The notes: generated by a model from the letters alone, not told the origin. DNA of 64,000 nucleotides from Rheinheimera tangshanensis (GCF_014645135.1 NZ_BMLH01000001.1:930001-994000); one strand, 5' to 3'; positions 37,255 through 47,407 are shown, numbered from the stretch's first letter. Numbers and translations: made by a program.

Positions 37255-38064
37255 TTAGCCTCCAAATATACGTTTGAGCAAGCCTTTTTTCTCCACATTC
37301 AGGAAACGGAAAGGCACGTCTTCGCCAAGCAAACGGGCGACTGTATCTAAATAGGCCTGACCTGCGTCACTTTCTTCATCCAGAATAACCGGAGTACCGG
37401 AGTTGGATGCATTTAACACAGCCTGAGATTCAGGAATGACACCTAAAAGTTTAATCGCCAGAATTTCGCCGACATCTTCTACACTCAGCATCTCGCCTTT
37501 GACGACGCGCTCAGGATTGTAGCGGGTTAACAGCAAGTGTTCTTTGATACCAGGTAAGCCTTGTTCAGCACGACGTGATTTGCTGCTGAGCATACCTAGA
37601 ATACGGTCTGAGTCACGGACTGACGACACTTCAGGGTTAGTCACAACTATTGCTTCATCGGCAAAATACAACGCCATCATAGCGCCTGATTCAATACCGG
37701 CAGGCGAGTCACAGATGATGTAGTCAAATTCTTCTGCCAGCTCGTTCAGAATGCGCTCTACGCCTTCTTTGCTCAGAGCGTCTTTATCTCGGGTTTGGGA
37801 AGCAGGCAGAATAAACAGGGTGTCGATACGTTTATCTTTGATCATCGCCTGTTTTAAATTCGCTTCACCGTTAATCACATTAACGAAATCGTAAACCACA
37901 CGACGTTCACAGCCCATGATTAAGTCCAGATTTCTCAAACCTATATCGAAATCGATAATCACGGTTTTAAAACCGCGCATCGCGATACCTGTGCCAATAG
38001 CTGCGCTTGACGTAGTTTTGCCTACGCCACCTTTACCTGATGTAACAACAATGATTTTTGCCAT
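37255..38064 (-). CDS. minD: Septum site-determining ATPase MinD
   Basis: MinD binds the membrane as an ATP dimer and recruits MinC and MinE. The 269-aa protein has the deviant Walker [11 protein letters not shown] (starting at Lys11), [29 protein letters not shown], and a C-terminal amphipathic membrane helix GLLKRIFGG. minC is 12 bp upstream. Confidence 0.97.
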   Translation of the reverse strand: MAKIIVVTSGKGGVGKTTSSAAIGTGIAMRGFKTVIIDFDIGLRNLDLIMGCERRVVYDFVNVINGEANLKQAMIKDKRIDTLFILPASQTRDKDALSKEGVERILNELAEEFDYIICDSPAGIESGAMMALYFADEAIVVTNPEVSSVRDSDRILGMLSSKSRRAEQGLPGIKEHLLLTRYNPERVVKGEMLSVEDVGEILAIKLLGVIPESQAVLNASNSGTPVILDEESDAGQAYLDTVARLLGEDVPFRFLNVEKKGLLKRIFGG

Positions 38065-38076
38065 CGCAAAATATCC

Positions 38077-38778
38077 TTAAAGCAAATCTGCTAAAACCAA
38101 CTTATCGTCCTGCAACCCAATGCAAGCCGACTTACCCCAATATTCGCCTTGCAGACTGTCACTGAGCCAGTAACTTCCGGCTATGGAGATCAGTTCAGCT
38201 TCCAGCTTGTGACAAAACACGCGTTTTTGACTATCTCCGGCAGCGCCTGCTATGGCTTTACCACGCAAGGTACCGTAAATATGTATATTGCCATCGGCAA
38301 TGACTTCAGCGCCGGCACCTACAGTACCACGGATCACTAAATCTGCACCTTTGGCATAAATTTGTTGGCCGGAGCGAATGTTTTGCTCCACCACTTTGGT
38401 CTCCATCACAGGAGCAGCAACGGCGGCTTCTGTTTTTGTTTCTTTTTCTTTGCTTTCTTTGGCCGGAGTTTTACTTTTGCTCAATTGCAATGAAGCCAAA
38501 CCAGCGGCCTGAGCCACTTTTTTTAGTTCAGCAGATGCACCACATACACCGACCAAGACCAGCTCGAGTTCCTTGAAAACTTCAGCAATAGCTGCGAAAT
38601 CAGGAGCTTGAGTTACAGACTCGACATTAATCACCACAGGTGCGCGGTAAAAAAAGGCTGGAGCTTGCGCCAATTTTTGTTGCAACTGAGTTTTTACTGC
38701 AGCGGCAGACAAGTCCTGACAATACAACACAGACAGTGGAAATAAACTGCCTTTTAATTCAAAGGAATGATCAGACAT
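38077..38778 (-). CDS. minC: Septum site-determining protein MinC
   Basis: MinC inhibits FtsZ assembly away from midcell. The 233-aa protein has an N-terminal FtsZ-inhibiting domain, a charged Lys/Glu/Ala linker (about 105-130), and the C-terminal beta-helix that binds MinD ([35 protein letters not shown]). It is the first gene of minCDE, divergent from ycgL. Confidence 0.96.
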   Translation of the reverse strand: MSDHSFELKGSLFPLSVLYCQDLSAAAVKTQLQQKLAQAPAFFYRAPVVINVESVTQAPDFAAIAEVFKELELVLVGVCGASAELKKVAQAAGLASLQLSKSKTPAKESKEKETKTEAAVAAPVMETKVVEQNIRSGQQIYAKGADLVIRGTVGAGAEVIADGNIHIYGTLRGKAIAGAAGDSQKRVFCHKLEAELISIAGSYWLSDSLQGEYWGKSACIGLQDDKLVLADLL

Positions 38779-38919
38779 AGCTCAAAATGCGCACTTTATT
38801 ATTTGTTTAATGACGGCAAAAAATCGTGTCAGCCTTTATTTGCTTGGTACGCAAGGCTGGTGCTTCATGTTATAGTTTGCGCCCCTGTTAGGCAAGTTAG
38901 TCAGAGTAGTTTTTGTCCT

Positions 38920-39198
38920 ATGTTATGTGTCATTTATAAAAGTCCGAAGCTGGACCAAACCTATTTGTACGTATTGCGCCGTGATGACTTTAGCGCTGTA
39001 CCTGAAGCCTTACTGAAAACCTTTGGCAAACCCCAACTGGTGACGCTGGTGAATCTGGCCACCAAAAGCAAACTAGCCCACGCAGATATTGATAAAGTCA
39101 GAGCACAACTGACAGAACAGGGCTTTTATTTACAATTGCCTCCGCCGCCTGAAGATTTACTTAAAGCGCATAAAGAGAGCTTGCAAAACAAGGAGTAA
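38920..39198 (+). CDS. ycgL: YcgL domain protein
   Basis: A 92-aa protein with [18 protein letters not shown] and [13 protein letters not shown], the YcgL family pattern. Function is unknown. In many gammaproteobacteria it is divergent from minC, as here. I use the ATG at 38920; a longer in-frame stretch upstream overlaps minC and is not family-like. Confidence 0.9.
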   Translation: MLCVIYKSPKLDQTYLYVLRRDDFSAVPEALLKTFGKPQLVTLVNLATKSKLAHADIDKVRAQLTEQGFYLQLPPPPEDLLKAHKESLQNKE

Positions 39199-39201
39199 CA
39201 G

Positions 39202-40341
39202 ATGAAGTTGACTCAAATCGCAGTCATTGTGGTCAGTAGTTTATTGTTATCTTGTACCAGCACTGTGTCTGGCAATGCCCAAACTAAAACACAAACGGTA
39301 AAAACTGCGCCTGTCGCTAAAGTACCTGCCCTGCAAAAAGCCCAAACAGCCTCTGTGTCTGCATTACCTGCGCAAGATGCTTTGAATAAAGGTAGTTTTG
39401 AACAATACGCAGCTTCTTTAAAACAGCAGGCCTTAGACAAAGGCTATTCCAAAACTCTGGTCAATGAGGTATTCGCCAGCTTAAAGCACTACAAATCTGC
39501 AGTAGTGGCAGATAAAAAGCAGCCTGAATTTACTGAAACCTTAGATACCTATTTACCGAAGCGTGTGAGTAAACAACGCATTGCGCTGGCGCGTAAATAT
39601 TACAAGGAGCATCAGCAAGAGCTGGAAAGCATAGGCCAGAAATATGGGGTACAACCGCGTTTTATTGTGGCTTTATGGGGGCTTGAGAGTAGCTTTGGTA
39701 AGTTTATGGGCAACTATTCAGTACCTTCTGCTTTAGCCACTATGGCCTATGATGGCCGCCGGGAGTCCTTTTTTAAATCTGAATTCTTTCTGGCACTGGA
39801 TATTCTGCAGCAAGGCCATGTCAGCTTGGCAGATATGAAAGGCTCATGGGCTGGTGCTATGGGCCAAAGCCAGTTTATGCCCAGTGCATTTATGTCCTAT
39901 GCTCAGGATGGTGACGGTGATGGTCACATCAACATTTGGCAAAGCCGTACTGATGCTTTCGCCTCTATTGCCAATTATTTAAAAACCCGTGGTTGGGACA
40001 ATAGCCAAACCTGGGGCAGAGAAGTAAAAGTACCGAATAACTTCGATTTCTCTTATGTGATCCCAAAAGGCAGTAAAGACAGAACTCAGTGGCTGCAGTG
40101 GTGGGCTAAATCTGAACGTTCTTTAGCGGCCTGGCAAAGCTTAGGGGTTCGCACCACTGAAGGCAAAGCTTTGCCAAAGCGTGATATCAAAGCTGCATTG
40201 GTGATGCCGGATGACGAACAAGGTCGGGTCTATCTGGCGTACAGCAACTATCAAACGCTGATGCACTGGAACCGGTCTTATTATTTTGTCACCAGCGTAG
40301 GTTATCTGGCGGATTTAATAGTAGCTGAGGATAAAGCATGA
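39202..40341 (+). CDS. Lytic murein transglycosylase (MltB-type lipoprotein)
   Basis: Cuts the glycan strands of peptidoglycan with 1,6-anhydro ends. The 379-aa protein has a lipobox (LLLSC, Cys18), a low-complexity linker, and an SLT_2 domain with the catalytic Glu162 in ALWGLESSFGKFMGNY, then GAMGQSQFMPSAFMSYAQDGDGD-type text (GAMGQSQFMPS) typical of MltB and its EF-hand-like loop. It lies 3 bp after ycgL and overlaps the next gene by 4 bp. Confidence 0.92.
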   Translation: MKLTQIAVIVVSSLLLSCTSTVSGNAQTKTQTVKTAPVAKVPALQKAQTASVSALPAQDALNKGSFEQYAASLKQQALDKGYSKTLVNEVFASLKHYKSAVVADKKQPEFTETLDTYLPKRVSKQRIALARKYYKEHQQELESIGQKYGVQPRFIVALWGLESSFGKFMGNYSVPSALATMAYDGRRESFFKSEFFLALDILQQGHVSLADMKGSWAGAMGQSQFMPSAFMSYAQDGDGDGHINIWQSRTDAFASIANYLKTRGWDNSQTWGREVKVPNNFDFSYVIPKGSKDRTQWLQWWAKSERSLAAWQSLGVRTTEGKALPKRDIKAALVMPDDEQGRVYLAYSNYQTLMHWNRSYYFVTSVGYLADLIVAEDKA

Positions 40342-41000
40342 GTTATCAGCATAAAGATCTGCAAGGGCAGGCGATCCATCTGCCGGTAGGCAAAGCACTG
40401 TGTATTGGTCAGAATTATCAGGACCATATCGCTGAAATGAACAGCAAAACGGCACCGGAAGCACTGTTCTTTATCAAGCCCAGTACAGCTGTCGTTGATA
40501 TCCATCAGTCTTTTCCTATCCCAGACCAGTTAGGTGCTGTGCATAATGAAACTGAGCTGGCCGTGCTGATTAAAGCCCCCTTAACCAAAGTGACTCCAGA
40601 GCAAGTGCTGGACGCTGTTTGGGGTTATGGTCTGGCGCTGGATTTAACACTACGGGATCAGCAAAAGAAACTAAAAGAGCTCGGACGGCCCTGGGAAATT
40701 GCCAAAGGTTTTGATGGCGCTTGCCCTGTCTCTGGTTTTATTGCGGCTGATGAACTGGGTGATGTGCAACAGTTAGAGTTTGGCCTGAAGGTGAATGGTG
40801 AGACGCGTCAGCAAGGCGATACCCGTATGATGATCCGTTCTGTGACTCAAATCATCAGCGAAATGTCACAGTTTTTTACTTTGCTACCTGGTGATCTGGT
40901 ACTGACAGGCACACCAGCTGGAGTGGGGCCACTTTATAGTGGCGATCAGTTAGAATTAACTCTGGCCAACAAGCTACATATTAAGACGTCAGTACGCTGA
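40338..41000 (+). CDS. ycgM: Fumarylacetoacetate hydrolase family protein (YcgM)
   Basis: A 220-aa FAH-fold enzyme with KALCIGQNYQDHIAEM, FFIKPSTAVV, HNETELAVLI (metal-binding Glu residues), YGLALDLTLRDQQ, and LTGTPAGVGPL. The family hydrolyses or decarboxylates beta-keto acids with a divalent metal. The E. coli orthologue YcgM is 219 aa; several FAH-fold proteins act on oxaloacetate or acylpyruvates, so the substrate is open. It lies between ycgL/mltB-type and ycgN, as in relatives. Confidence 0.9.
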   Translation: MSYQHKDLQGQAIHLPVGKALCIGQNYQDHIAEMNSKTAPEALFFIKPSTAVVDIHQSFPIPDQLGAVHNETELAVLIKAPLTKVTPEQVLDAVWGYGLALDLTLRDQQKKLKELGRPWEIAKGFDGACPVSGFIAADELGDVQQLEFGLKVNGETRQQGDTRMMIRSVTQIISEMSQFFTLLPGDLVLTGTPAGVGPLYSGDQLELTLANKLHIKTSVR

Positions 41001-41013
41001 CAGAGAGGTTGAA

Positions 41014-41511
41014 GTGTTAACAGCAAAATTCTGGGAAACAAAAAGCCTGGAACAAATGACAACAGAAGAATGGGAAGCAGTCTGTGATGGCTGCGCCAAA
41101 TGTTGTCTGAATAAATTTATCGATGATGAAGACGAAGAAGCCGAAGGCCCAACGGATTACATCAAACCAGATGAGCAAATCCATTTCACCAACATAGCGT
41201 GTCGTTATCTGGACAGCCATAAATGTGCCTGTACTGTGTACGAGCAGCGTACAGTGCTGGTGCCGGATTGCGTCAAGCTGACGCAGGATAATTTAAAAGA
41301 CATCTTTTTTATGCCCAATAGCTGCAGCTATCGTCGTTTGCACGAAGGCCGTGGTTTACCGTCCTGGCACCCGCTTCTGAATAATGGCAAAAAAAGCCTG
41401 ATGCATAAAAAGCAAATGTCAGTGCGCAACAAAACCATTTCTGAAGATGCGGTCGATATGGAAAAGTTTGAAGATTATATTGTGACCTGGGCTATTAACG
41501 ATCTGGACTAA
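41014..41511 (+). CDS. ycgN: YcgN family cysteine-cluster protein
   Basis: The 165-aa protein begins with GTG (AGAGAGG just upstream). It contains CDGCAKCCLNKF, a second set ACRYLDSHKCACTVYEQR, DCVKL and SCSYRRL, the YkgJ/YcgN-type CxxCxxxCC metal-binding cluster. A Zn or Fe-S role is usual to propose but unproven. It is 13 bp after ycgM and likely in one operon. Confidence 0.92.
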   Translation: MLTAKFWETKSLEQMTTEEWEAVCDGCAKCCLNKFIDDEDEEAEGPTDYIKPDEQIHFTNIACRYLDSHKCACTVYEQRTVLVPDCVKLTQDNLKDIFFMPNSCSYRRLHEGRGLPSWHPLLNNGKKSLMHKKQMSVRNKTISEDAVDMEKFEDYIVTWAINDLD

Positions 41512-41577
41512 CCATTTTCAGTATCGGTTCAGTTGGGCAAGCAAAAATAGCGTTTTTTGATTTTGAGGGTGATGGTT

Positions 41578-42183
41578 GTGCAAGAAGCCATGCAGATTTT
41601 GCATCAGTTAAAACAGTTAATGGCCACTTTTAGTCCGGCCATAGTGCAGATGGTGATCAGTGCAATCATCATTTTGATTTATATCATTTTGAGCCGTCGT
41701 ATTGCGCCTTTTGTTTATCGCACTATAGCGGCCAGTGTATTAAAAGATGAAATGAATCGCCGCGCTTTAGTGGTGTTTCATATACTGCTGTTTTTACTGC
41801 TGGTTGTTGTCCTAAGTGTAGTCTGGGGCATCGACATCAAAGGGTTGCTGGTTCTTGCGTCTTCAATGATTGCAGTGATAGGTGTGGCATTATTTGCCGC
41901 CTGGTCGCTGTTGAGTAATATCACTGCCTTTTTTATCATGTTAGGCCAACGTAATTTTGCACCAGGTGCTGAAGTGAAAATTATTGATGGTGCGAACCAT
42001 GTTGAAGGCAAGGTGGTGGAAATCAATTTGTTCAGCACAGTACTGCTGACAAAAAACAACGAACAAATTGTCTATCCGAATAACCTGATCGTGTCCCGTC
42101 CAGTGGTAGTGCAACATCAGTTCAAAGCAGATAAAAGCAAAACGGCACACAGATGGCGGCGCAGACACCCGGATCACCGCTAA
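41578..42183 (+). CDS. Small MscS-family mechanosensitive channel
   Basis: About 201 aa with three membrane spans, then the pore-lining region and beta domain of MscS: LLVLASSMIAVIGVALFAAWSLLSNITAFF, FAPGAEVKIIDGANHVEGKVVEINLFSTVLLTKNNEQIVYPN. It should open under membrane tension to release solutes. It lacks most of the large C-terminal cage and ends in a basic HRWRRRHPDHR tail. I chose the GTG at 41578 because GAGGG is 8 nt upstream; ATG at 41572 is possible. Confidence 0.87.
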   Translation: MQEAMQILHQLKQLMATFSPAIVQMVISAIIILIYIILSRRIAPFVYRTIAASVLKDEMNRRALVVFHILLFLLLVVVLSVVWGIDIKGLLVLASSMIAVIGVALFAAWSLLSNITAFFIMLGQRNFAPGAEVKIIDGANHVEGKVVEINLFSTVLLTKNNEQIVYPNNLIVSRPVVVQHQFKADKSKTAHRWRRRHPDHR

Positions 42184-42191
42184 CCTGAAAT

Positions 42192-42238
42192 TGGGGTCAG
42201 ATCACATTGTTAACTGTTAACAATGTGATCTGACCCCA
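42192..42238. repeat. Perfect 47-nt palindrome, copy 1
   Basis: Two 23-nt arms around a single T. It occurs at the convergent ends of the mscS-like gene and cysZ. A T run follows on the + side, so it can serve as a bidirectional terminator. The same core is repeated at 54901-54955. Confidence 0.95.
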
Positions 42239-42244
42239 TTTTTA

Positions 42245-42961
42245 TTAATCTGGCAGGCGCAGTGCTTCTCTGAATTTATCCACCCACATAGCAGTTGCGC
42301 CACAAACAGCTACCGGCATAATCAGTAAGTTAATCAAGGGTACTAAGCTCAGCAGATACACACTGATGCCAAACCCATAACTGTGTTTCCATTGCAGTTT
42401 GAGCGCCTTTCTCATGGTGCTAAAAGGCACTTTGTGGTTATCAAACGGATAGTCACAGTACTGAATAGCCAGCATCCAGCTGCAGAATAAAAACCACAAC
42501 AACTGACCTATGCCCGGCAGGATAAAAAACAGCAGTAAAAAGCCGATGGCGCGCGGCAAACAATAAACAAACTTTTGCCATTCACGGCCCAGCATACGCG
42601 GTACATCTTTTAAAAATGCGGCCAGGCCTTGATCTGGCAGCGGCTGACCCGTTAAATGCAGCTCAGTTTTTTCCGCCAGTAAGGCGTTAAAAGGGGCTGC
42701 GATAAAATTAGCCACCATGGTGAAGGTTAAAGCTAAACCCATCACAATAGAAAACAGCGCCAAAGGCCAGACTAAAAAGCCGATAAAACTCAGCCAGTCC
42801 GGCAAGGTTGCTACGACCTGATCGACCCAGCCACCTAACTGACTGAATAAATAACCAAAAGCCAGCGCAAACAGCACCAGGTTGATACAAAGTGGCACCA
42901 CCACATAACGTTTTAAGCCCTTAACCCGGATCAGGTTCAAACCTTTCATCAAATAATGCAT
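42245..42961 (-). CDS. cysZ: Sulfate transporter CysZ (EI24 family)
   Basis: A 238-aa inner membrane protein with several hydrophobic helices. It matches CysZ by GLNLIRVKGLKRYVVVPL at the N terminus, ANFIAAPFNALLAEK, MLAIQYCDYPFDNHKVPF and a final membrane helix region VPLINLLIMPVAVCGATAMWV. It mediates proton-coupled sulfate uptake for cysteine synthesis. In E. coli it lies near zipA-ligA; here it is divergent from smc-zipA-ligA, fitting that neighbourhood. Confidence 0.92.
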   Translation of the reverse strand: MHYLMKGLNLIRVKGLKRYVVVPLCINLVLFALAFGYLFSQLGGWVDQVVATLPDWLSFIGFLVWPLALFSIVMGLALTFTMVANFIAAPFNALLAEKTELHLTGQPLPDQGLAAFLKDVPRMLGREWQKFVYCLPRAIGFLLLFFILPGIGQLLWFLFCSWMLAIQYCDYPFDNHKVPFSTMRKALKLQWKHSYGFGISVYLLSLVPLINLLIMPVAVCGATAMWVDKFREALRLPD

Positions 42962-43146
42962 AACTTTTATACCTCAACAGGGATCCAGGTCCAGGGCGAG
43001 CATATAGGCCATGTATCTGAGTCGCAACATAAAATCCGTAAGCAACTTTTTCAGCGCAGGAATACAAAGCGGCCGTGACAGCAGCACTGCTGTTCTGTTA
43101 CATTCACTTTTGTTAACAAAACCTCGGCCTTATTGTTCAGGGACAG

Positions 43147-46100
43147 ATGCGTCTTAAGCAAATTAAATTAGCGGGTTTTAAATCCTTCGTTGATCCTACC
43201 CAGGTGGCTTTTCCTGCTGCAATGACTGCTGTAGTGGGACCAAACGGCTGCGGAAAATCTAACGTTATTGACGCTGTACGCTGGGTGCTGGGCGAAAGCT
43301 CGGCAAAAAACCTGCGTGGTGATGCGATGACAGACGTTATTTTTAACGGCTCCACGCAGCGTAAACCCGTGTCTCAGGCTTCTGTTGAACTGATGTTCGA
43401 AAACACTCAGGGCCGTTTGCAAGGCACGCTGGCTGATCGTAGTGAAATAGCCATCAAACGTTTAGTAACGCGGGATGGCCAGTCGAATTACTTCCTTAAT
43501 GGTACTAAATGTCGCCGCCGTGATATCACAGATATCTTCCTCGGCACAGGTTTAGGCCCACGCAGTTACGCCATTATTGAACAAGGCATGATTTCACGGC
43601 TGATTGAATCCAAACCTGCGGACTTGCGTATTTTTATCGAAGAAGCGGCCGGTATTTCGAAATACAAAGAACGCCGGCGCGAAACTGAAAACCGTATTAA
43701 ACATACCCGCGAAAACCTGGACCGTTTATCTGATGTGCGCGAAGAGCTGGGTAAAAACCTCGATAAGTTAAAACGCCAGGCTGCAGCTGCGGCACGTTTT
43801 AAAGAACTGAAAGCGCAGGAGCGTAAGCTCAAAGCGGAATTGGCCTGTGTGAAATGGTTACACTTTCATGGCCTGCTGCAGAAAACAGAGTTGGATATAG
43901 AGCACAAGCTGACCGAAATAGAACAATTTCAGGCGGCTCAATCCGGTGATCAATTGCTGGTGTTGCAACTCAAAGAGCAGCAACAGGATTTACGCGCTGA
44001 GCAGCAACAAGTGCAGCAGCAGTATTATCAGGTCGGTAATCAGATCACGCGCTTAGAGCAACAGCAACTGCACCAACGTCAGCGTCGCCAAAGCCTGACC
44101 GATGAGCTGCGGTCCTTGCAACTGACTTTGCAGGAAGCTGACTCTTATATGGCGCAGCAGCGAGAGCAACTGGCAGAACTTGAATTCCAGCTCGAACATG
44201 CAGCACCAGATAGCGAACTGAAACAAGAGCAATTTGAAAGCCTGACCGAACAAGCGGAGCAAGCTCAAGAACAACTGCTGCAGGCTCAGAGCGCACTGCA
44301 GCAATGGCAGCAACAGTTTTTTGCCTTGCAGCAACAGCAGCAACAGAATCAGCTCAAAGCGCAGCACAGCCAACAGCAACAGCAGCAGTTACTCAACCGT
44401 ATCAGCCAGTTACAACAAGAGTTAGCGCAACTGGATGCGGTGGCCGACTCGAAAGCTGCAGAGCCATTACTTACCAAACAGCACGAAACACAGCAGCAAC
44501 TAGAGCTACTGCAACAGCAAAGTTCTGAAGCTGAGCAAGGTTATCAGGATTTACAGCACGCACAGCAGCAATACAAACAGCAGCAACTGGTACGGCAAAG
44601 CGAATTAAAGCAGCTAAAAAACCAGCAGGACAAACTCAGTCAAATTCAGCGGCAGGTGAATCAGCAGCAACAGCAGCTGTTAAAGCAGCTGGAGATTGAA
44701 CCGCAATGGGCCAGGGCTGTTAGTCTGGTGCTGGGCGAATTACAGCATGCAGTGATGGAGCAGGGGACAGAGCAAAGTTATGTCGCGCCAACTCAACTGA
44801 CTGCCAAAGCCGGTACTTTAGCTGCGGTGATCCGTTCAGGCCTGTATCCGGATCCCTTTCATAGTGTGTTGCTGGCCGACAGCATCGAACAAGCGCGGGC
44901 ATTGCAACAGCAGCTAGAACCACAGCAATCTGTGATTTGCCCGCAAGGCATTTGGCTTGGCAGCAACTGGCAGTTAGTACCGGGACAAGCGGCTTCTGAC
45001 AACTACTTAACCCGGCAACAGCAATTGCTGGAACTGGCGGAACAGATCCAGCAGCTTGAACAACAGATAGCGGAACAGCAGCAGCTCGAAGTGCGCTTCG
45101 ACACAGAAGTCGCAACGAGCAGGCAGCAGTGGCAACACAGCCAACAGCAATTGCAGCAAACCAAAGAGCAGCTGCAAAAAATCAGCACCGACCTTTTATT
45201 ACTGCAACAACAGCAGCAATTACAACAACAAAGACGCTTACAGGCATCTACAGAGCTGACGGCTCAGCAGCAGGATTTTGAGTTATTAAGCCTGCAGCTG
45301 GATGAGCTGGAGCAACAATCCGAAGCGTTGGACGAGCAGTATCAGGCACAAAAAGCCAAAGAATGGCAGTTGCAGCAACAACAAACACAAAGCCAGCAGC
45401 AGTATCAACAACTTAAACAACAGCAAGATGCTGTGCGTCAGCAACTGCAGCAACTGCAGCTGGAGCAACAAAGTGCGCAAAAGCAGCTAAGTTTCAGCCA
45501 GCAGAATTTGCAACGTAGCCAGCAACAACAGCAGCAATTGCAGCAGCGCTTCCAATTGGTGCAGGAGCAATTGGCTGAAGTGTCAGAGCCGGATGCTGAG
45601 CAACATGAAAGCTTGCAACTATTACTGGAACAACGGGCTGAAGTTGAACTTTTAGTGCAGCAAAAAGCCGAAGCTTTGCATCAACTGGATGATAAGCTGC
45701 GTCAGGCCGAGCAAGGTCATCAGGGCGTTGCGCATTTACTGACGCAAAAGCAAAAAGAATTAGCCGATTTGCAGCTGGGTGCCGAAGGATATCGGGTGCG
45801 CGCCAATAATATGCTGGAGCAACTGACAGAGCTGCAGGTCAATTTTAAAGAACTGAGTGAAACTTTGCCCGCCGAAGCCAACGAGCAGGAATGGCAACAA
45901 CAACTGGAAAAAACGCAGGATGCAGTAGGGCGTTTAGGGCCTATTAATCTGGCGGCTATTGAAGAATTTGAACAGCAGGACGAGCGTAAACAGTATCTGG
46001 ATGCGCAGCATCAGGATTTAGTCTCAGCGCTTGAGACTCTGGAAACTGCGATTCGTAAAATTGATCGGGAAACCCGGCAAAAATTTAAAGAAACCTTTGA

Positions 46101-46548
46101 GCAGGTGAACGATGGTCTGCAAACTTTGTTTCCAAAAGTTTTTGGTGGAGGTAGTGCCTATCTTGATTTAACTGAAGAAGATCTGTTAGAAACAGGTGTA
46201 ACTATCATGGCGAGACCGCCAGGGAAAAAAAACAGTACAATTCACTTACTCTCGGGTGGTGAAAAAGCGCTAACCGCTTTATCATTGGTGTTTTCGATTT
46301 TTCGATTAAATCCGGCACCTTTTTGCATGTTGGATGAAGTTGATGCACCTTTGGATGATGCAAACGTAGGCAGATTTTGTAATCTGGTACGGGAAATGTC
46401 TGAAACTGTGCAATTTATTTATATCAGTCACAATAAAATTGCCATGGAAATGGCGGCACAATTAATGGGGGTGACCATGCAGGAACCCGGTGTGTCCAGA
46501 GTTGTGGCTGTAGATGTGGAAGATGCTGTGAAAATGGCACAAGCCTAA
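43147..46548 (+). CDS. smc: Chromosome segregation protein SMC
   Basis: SMC dimers condense and organise chromosomes with ScpA/ScpB. The 1133-aa protein has Walker A GPNGCGKSNV (31-40), a hinge around residues 520-620 between two long coiled coils, the signature LLSGGEKALTALSL and Walker B FCMLDEVDAPLDDANVG. The coiled coils are unusually rich in Gln, with runs of four to six. The organism thus uses SMC, not MukBEF, for this role as far as this window shows. zipA follows 19 bp later. Confidence 0.96.
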   Translation: MRLKQIKLAGFKSFVDPTQVAFPAAMTAVVGPNGCGKSNVIDAVRWVLGESSAKNLRGDAMTDVIFNGSTQRKPVSQASVELMFENTQGRLQGTLADRSEIAIKRLVTRDGQSNYFLNGTKCRRRDITDIFLGTGLGPRSYAIIEQGMISRLIESKPADLRIFIEEAAGISKYKERRRETENRIKHTRENLDRLSDVREELGKNLDKLKRQAAAAARFKELKAQERKLKAELACVKWLHFHGLLQKTELDIEHKLTEIEQFQAAQSGDQLLVLQLKEQQQDLRAEQQQVQQQYYQVGNQITRLEQQQLHQRQRRQSLTDELRSLQLTLQEADSYMAQQREQLAELEFQLEHAAPDSELKQEQFESLTEQAEQAQEQLLQAQSALQQWQQQFFALQQQQQQNQLKAQHSQQQQQQLLNRISQLQQELAQLDAVADSKAAEPLLTKQHETQQQLELLQQQSSEAEQGYQDLQHAQQQYKQQQLVRQSELKQLKNQQDKLSQIQRQVNQQQQQLLKQLEIEPQWARAVSLVLGELQHAVMEQGTEQSYVAPTQLTAKAGTLAAVIRSGLYPDPFHSVLLADSIEQARALQQQLEPQQSVICPQGIWLGSNWQLVPGQAASDNYLTRQQQLLELAEQIQQLEQQIAEQQQLEVRFDTEVATSRQQWQHSQQQLQQTKEQLQKISTDLLLLQQQQQLQQQRRLQASTELTAQQQDFELLSLQLDELEQQSEALDEQYQAQKAKEWQLQQQQTQSQQQYQQLKQQQDAVRQQLQQLQLEQQSAQKQLSFSQQNLQRSQQQQQQLQQRFQLVQEQLAEVSEPDAEQHESLQLLLEQRAEVELLVQQKAEALHQLDDKLRQAEQGHQGVAHLLTQKQKELADLQLGAEGYRVRANNMLEQLTELQVNFKELSETLPAEANEQEWQQQLEKTQDAVGRLGPINLAAIEEFEQQDERKQYLDAQHQDLVSALETLETAIRKIDRETRQKFKETFEQVNDGLQTLFPKVFGGGSAYLDLTEEDLLETGVTIMARPPGKKNSTIHLLSGGEKALTALSLVFSIFRLNPAPFCMLDEVDAPLDDANVGRFCNLVREMSETVQFIYISHNKIAMEMAAQLMGVTMQEPGVSRVVAVDVEDAVKMAQA

Positions 46549-46567
46549 AAACTAAAAGGTAAAAGAG

Positions 46568-47407
46568 ATGGCTGAGGAATTACGTTTAGTCTTGATTGTT
46601 TTGGGTGTATTGGGTATCAGCGCTTTAGCTTTACACGGCTGGTGGACAGTCCGGAAAAATAATAAGGACATTGGCAAATACGAAGTGGATGCCTCGGCAA
46701 ATGCCGGTCCAAAGGCTGATGGATTTGATGAATTGGGTATTGGTCGCAAGCGTGTATTGCAACCGGGCGAAAAACCGCAACCTAAACCAGCACCAACAGT
46801 AGCTCCAAAAGCCAATAAATTACGTGAACCAGTGAAGGTGCGTCGTGAGCCAGAATTAAACGAGCCGTCGCTGGATATGGGCAGCTTTTCTGCCACAGAC
46901 GAGCCTTATGCTGAAGCTGTAGCCGAAGAGCAACAGGCCGCTTACGAAGCTGAAAAAGATCAAGGCGCTCAGGCACCAGCGAACGAAGTGTTGATCCTGT
47001 ACGTATTGCTGCCGGAAGGTGAAGAAATTAACGGTTCCTTGTTATTGCCTTCGTTACTGACCTTAGGTTTTAAATACGGTGAGATGAATATTTTCCACCG
47101 TTTCCAGGACAACGCAGGTTCAGGCGAAGTACTGTTTTCTTTGGCCAATATGTTTAATCCAGGCACCTTCGATTTAGAAGACATGGATAAAATGAATACC
47201 CGTGGTTTAAGTCTGTTTATGACCTTGCCAGGGCCTGGCGAAGCCTTACAGAACTTCAACCTGATGCACAGTGCCGCTAAAAAACTGGCCGATGAATTTG
47301 GTGGTCAGGTACTGGATGGTCAGCGTTCAGTGCTGACAGTACAAACAGTGCGGCATTATGTGGAAAAAATCCGCGAGTTTCAGCGTCAACGCCTGATCCA
47401 CGGTTAA
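46568..47407 (+). CDS. zipA: Cell division protein ZipA
   Basis: ZipA anchors FtsZ to the membrane. The 279-aa protein has one N-terminal membrane helix (about 4-26), a charged and Pro/Ala-rich linker (about 60-135), and a C-terminal FtsZ-binding domain from about residue 138 (NEVLILYVLLPEGEEINGSLLLPSL, MNIFHRFQ, LFSLANMFNPGTF, HYVEKIREFQRQRL). It stands between smc and ligA, the usual order. Confidence 0.94.
   Translation: MAEELRLVLIVLGVLGISALALHGWWTVRKNNKDIGKYEVDASANAGPKADGFDELGIGRKRVLQPGEKPQPKPAPTVAPKANKLREPVKVRREPELNEPSLDMGSFSATDEPYAEAVAEEQQAAYEAEKDQGAQAPANEVLILYVLLPEGEEINGSLLLPSLLTLGFKYGEMNIFHRFQDNAGSGEVLFSLANMFNPGTFDLEDMDKMNTRGLSLFMTLPGPGEALQNFNLMHSAAKKLADEFGGQVLDGQRSVLTVQTVRHYVEKIREFQRQRLIHG

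Noticed and set aside
44045-45490. Leu-rich minus-strand and other frames inside smc
   Set aside because: CAG/CAA codons read as Leu-rich or Cys-rich on the other strand; no start signals; smc itself is certain.
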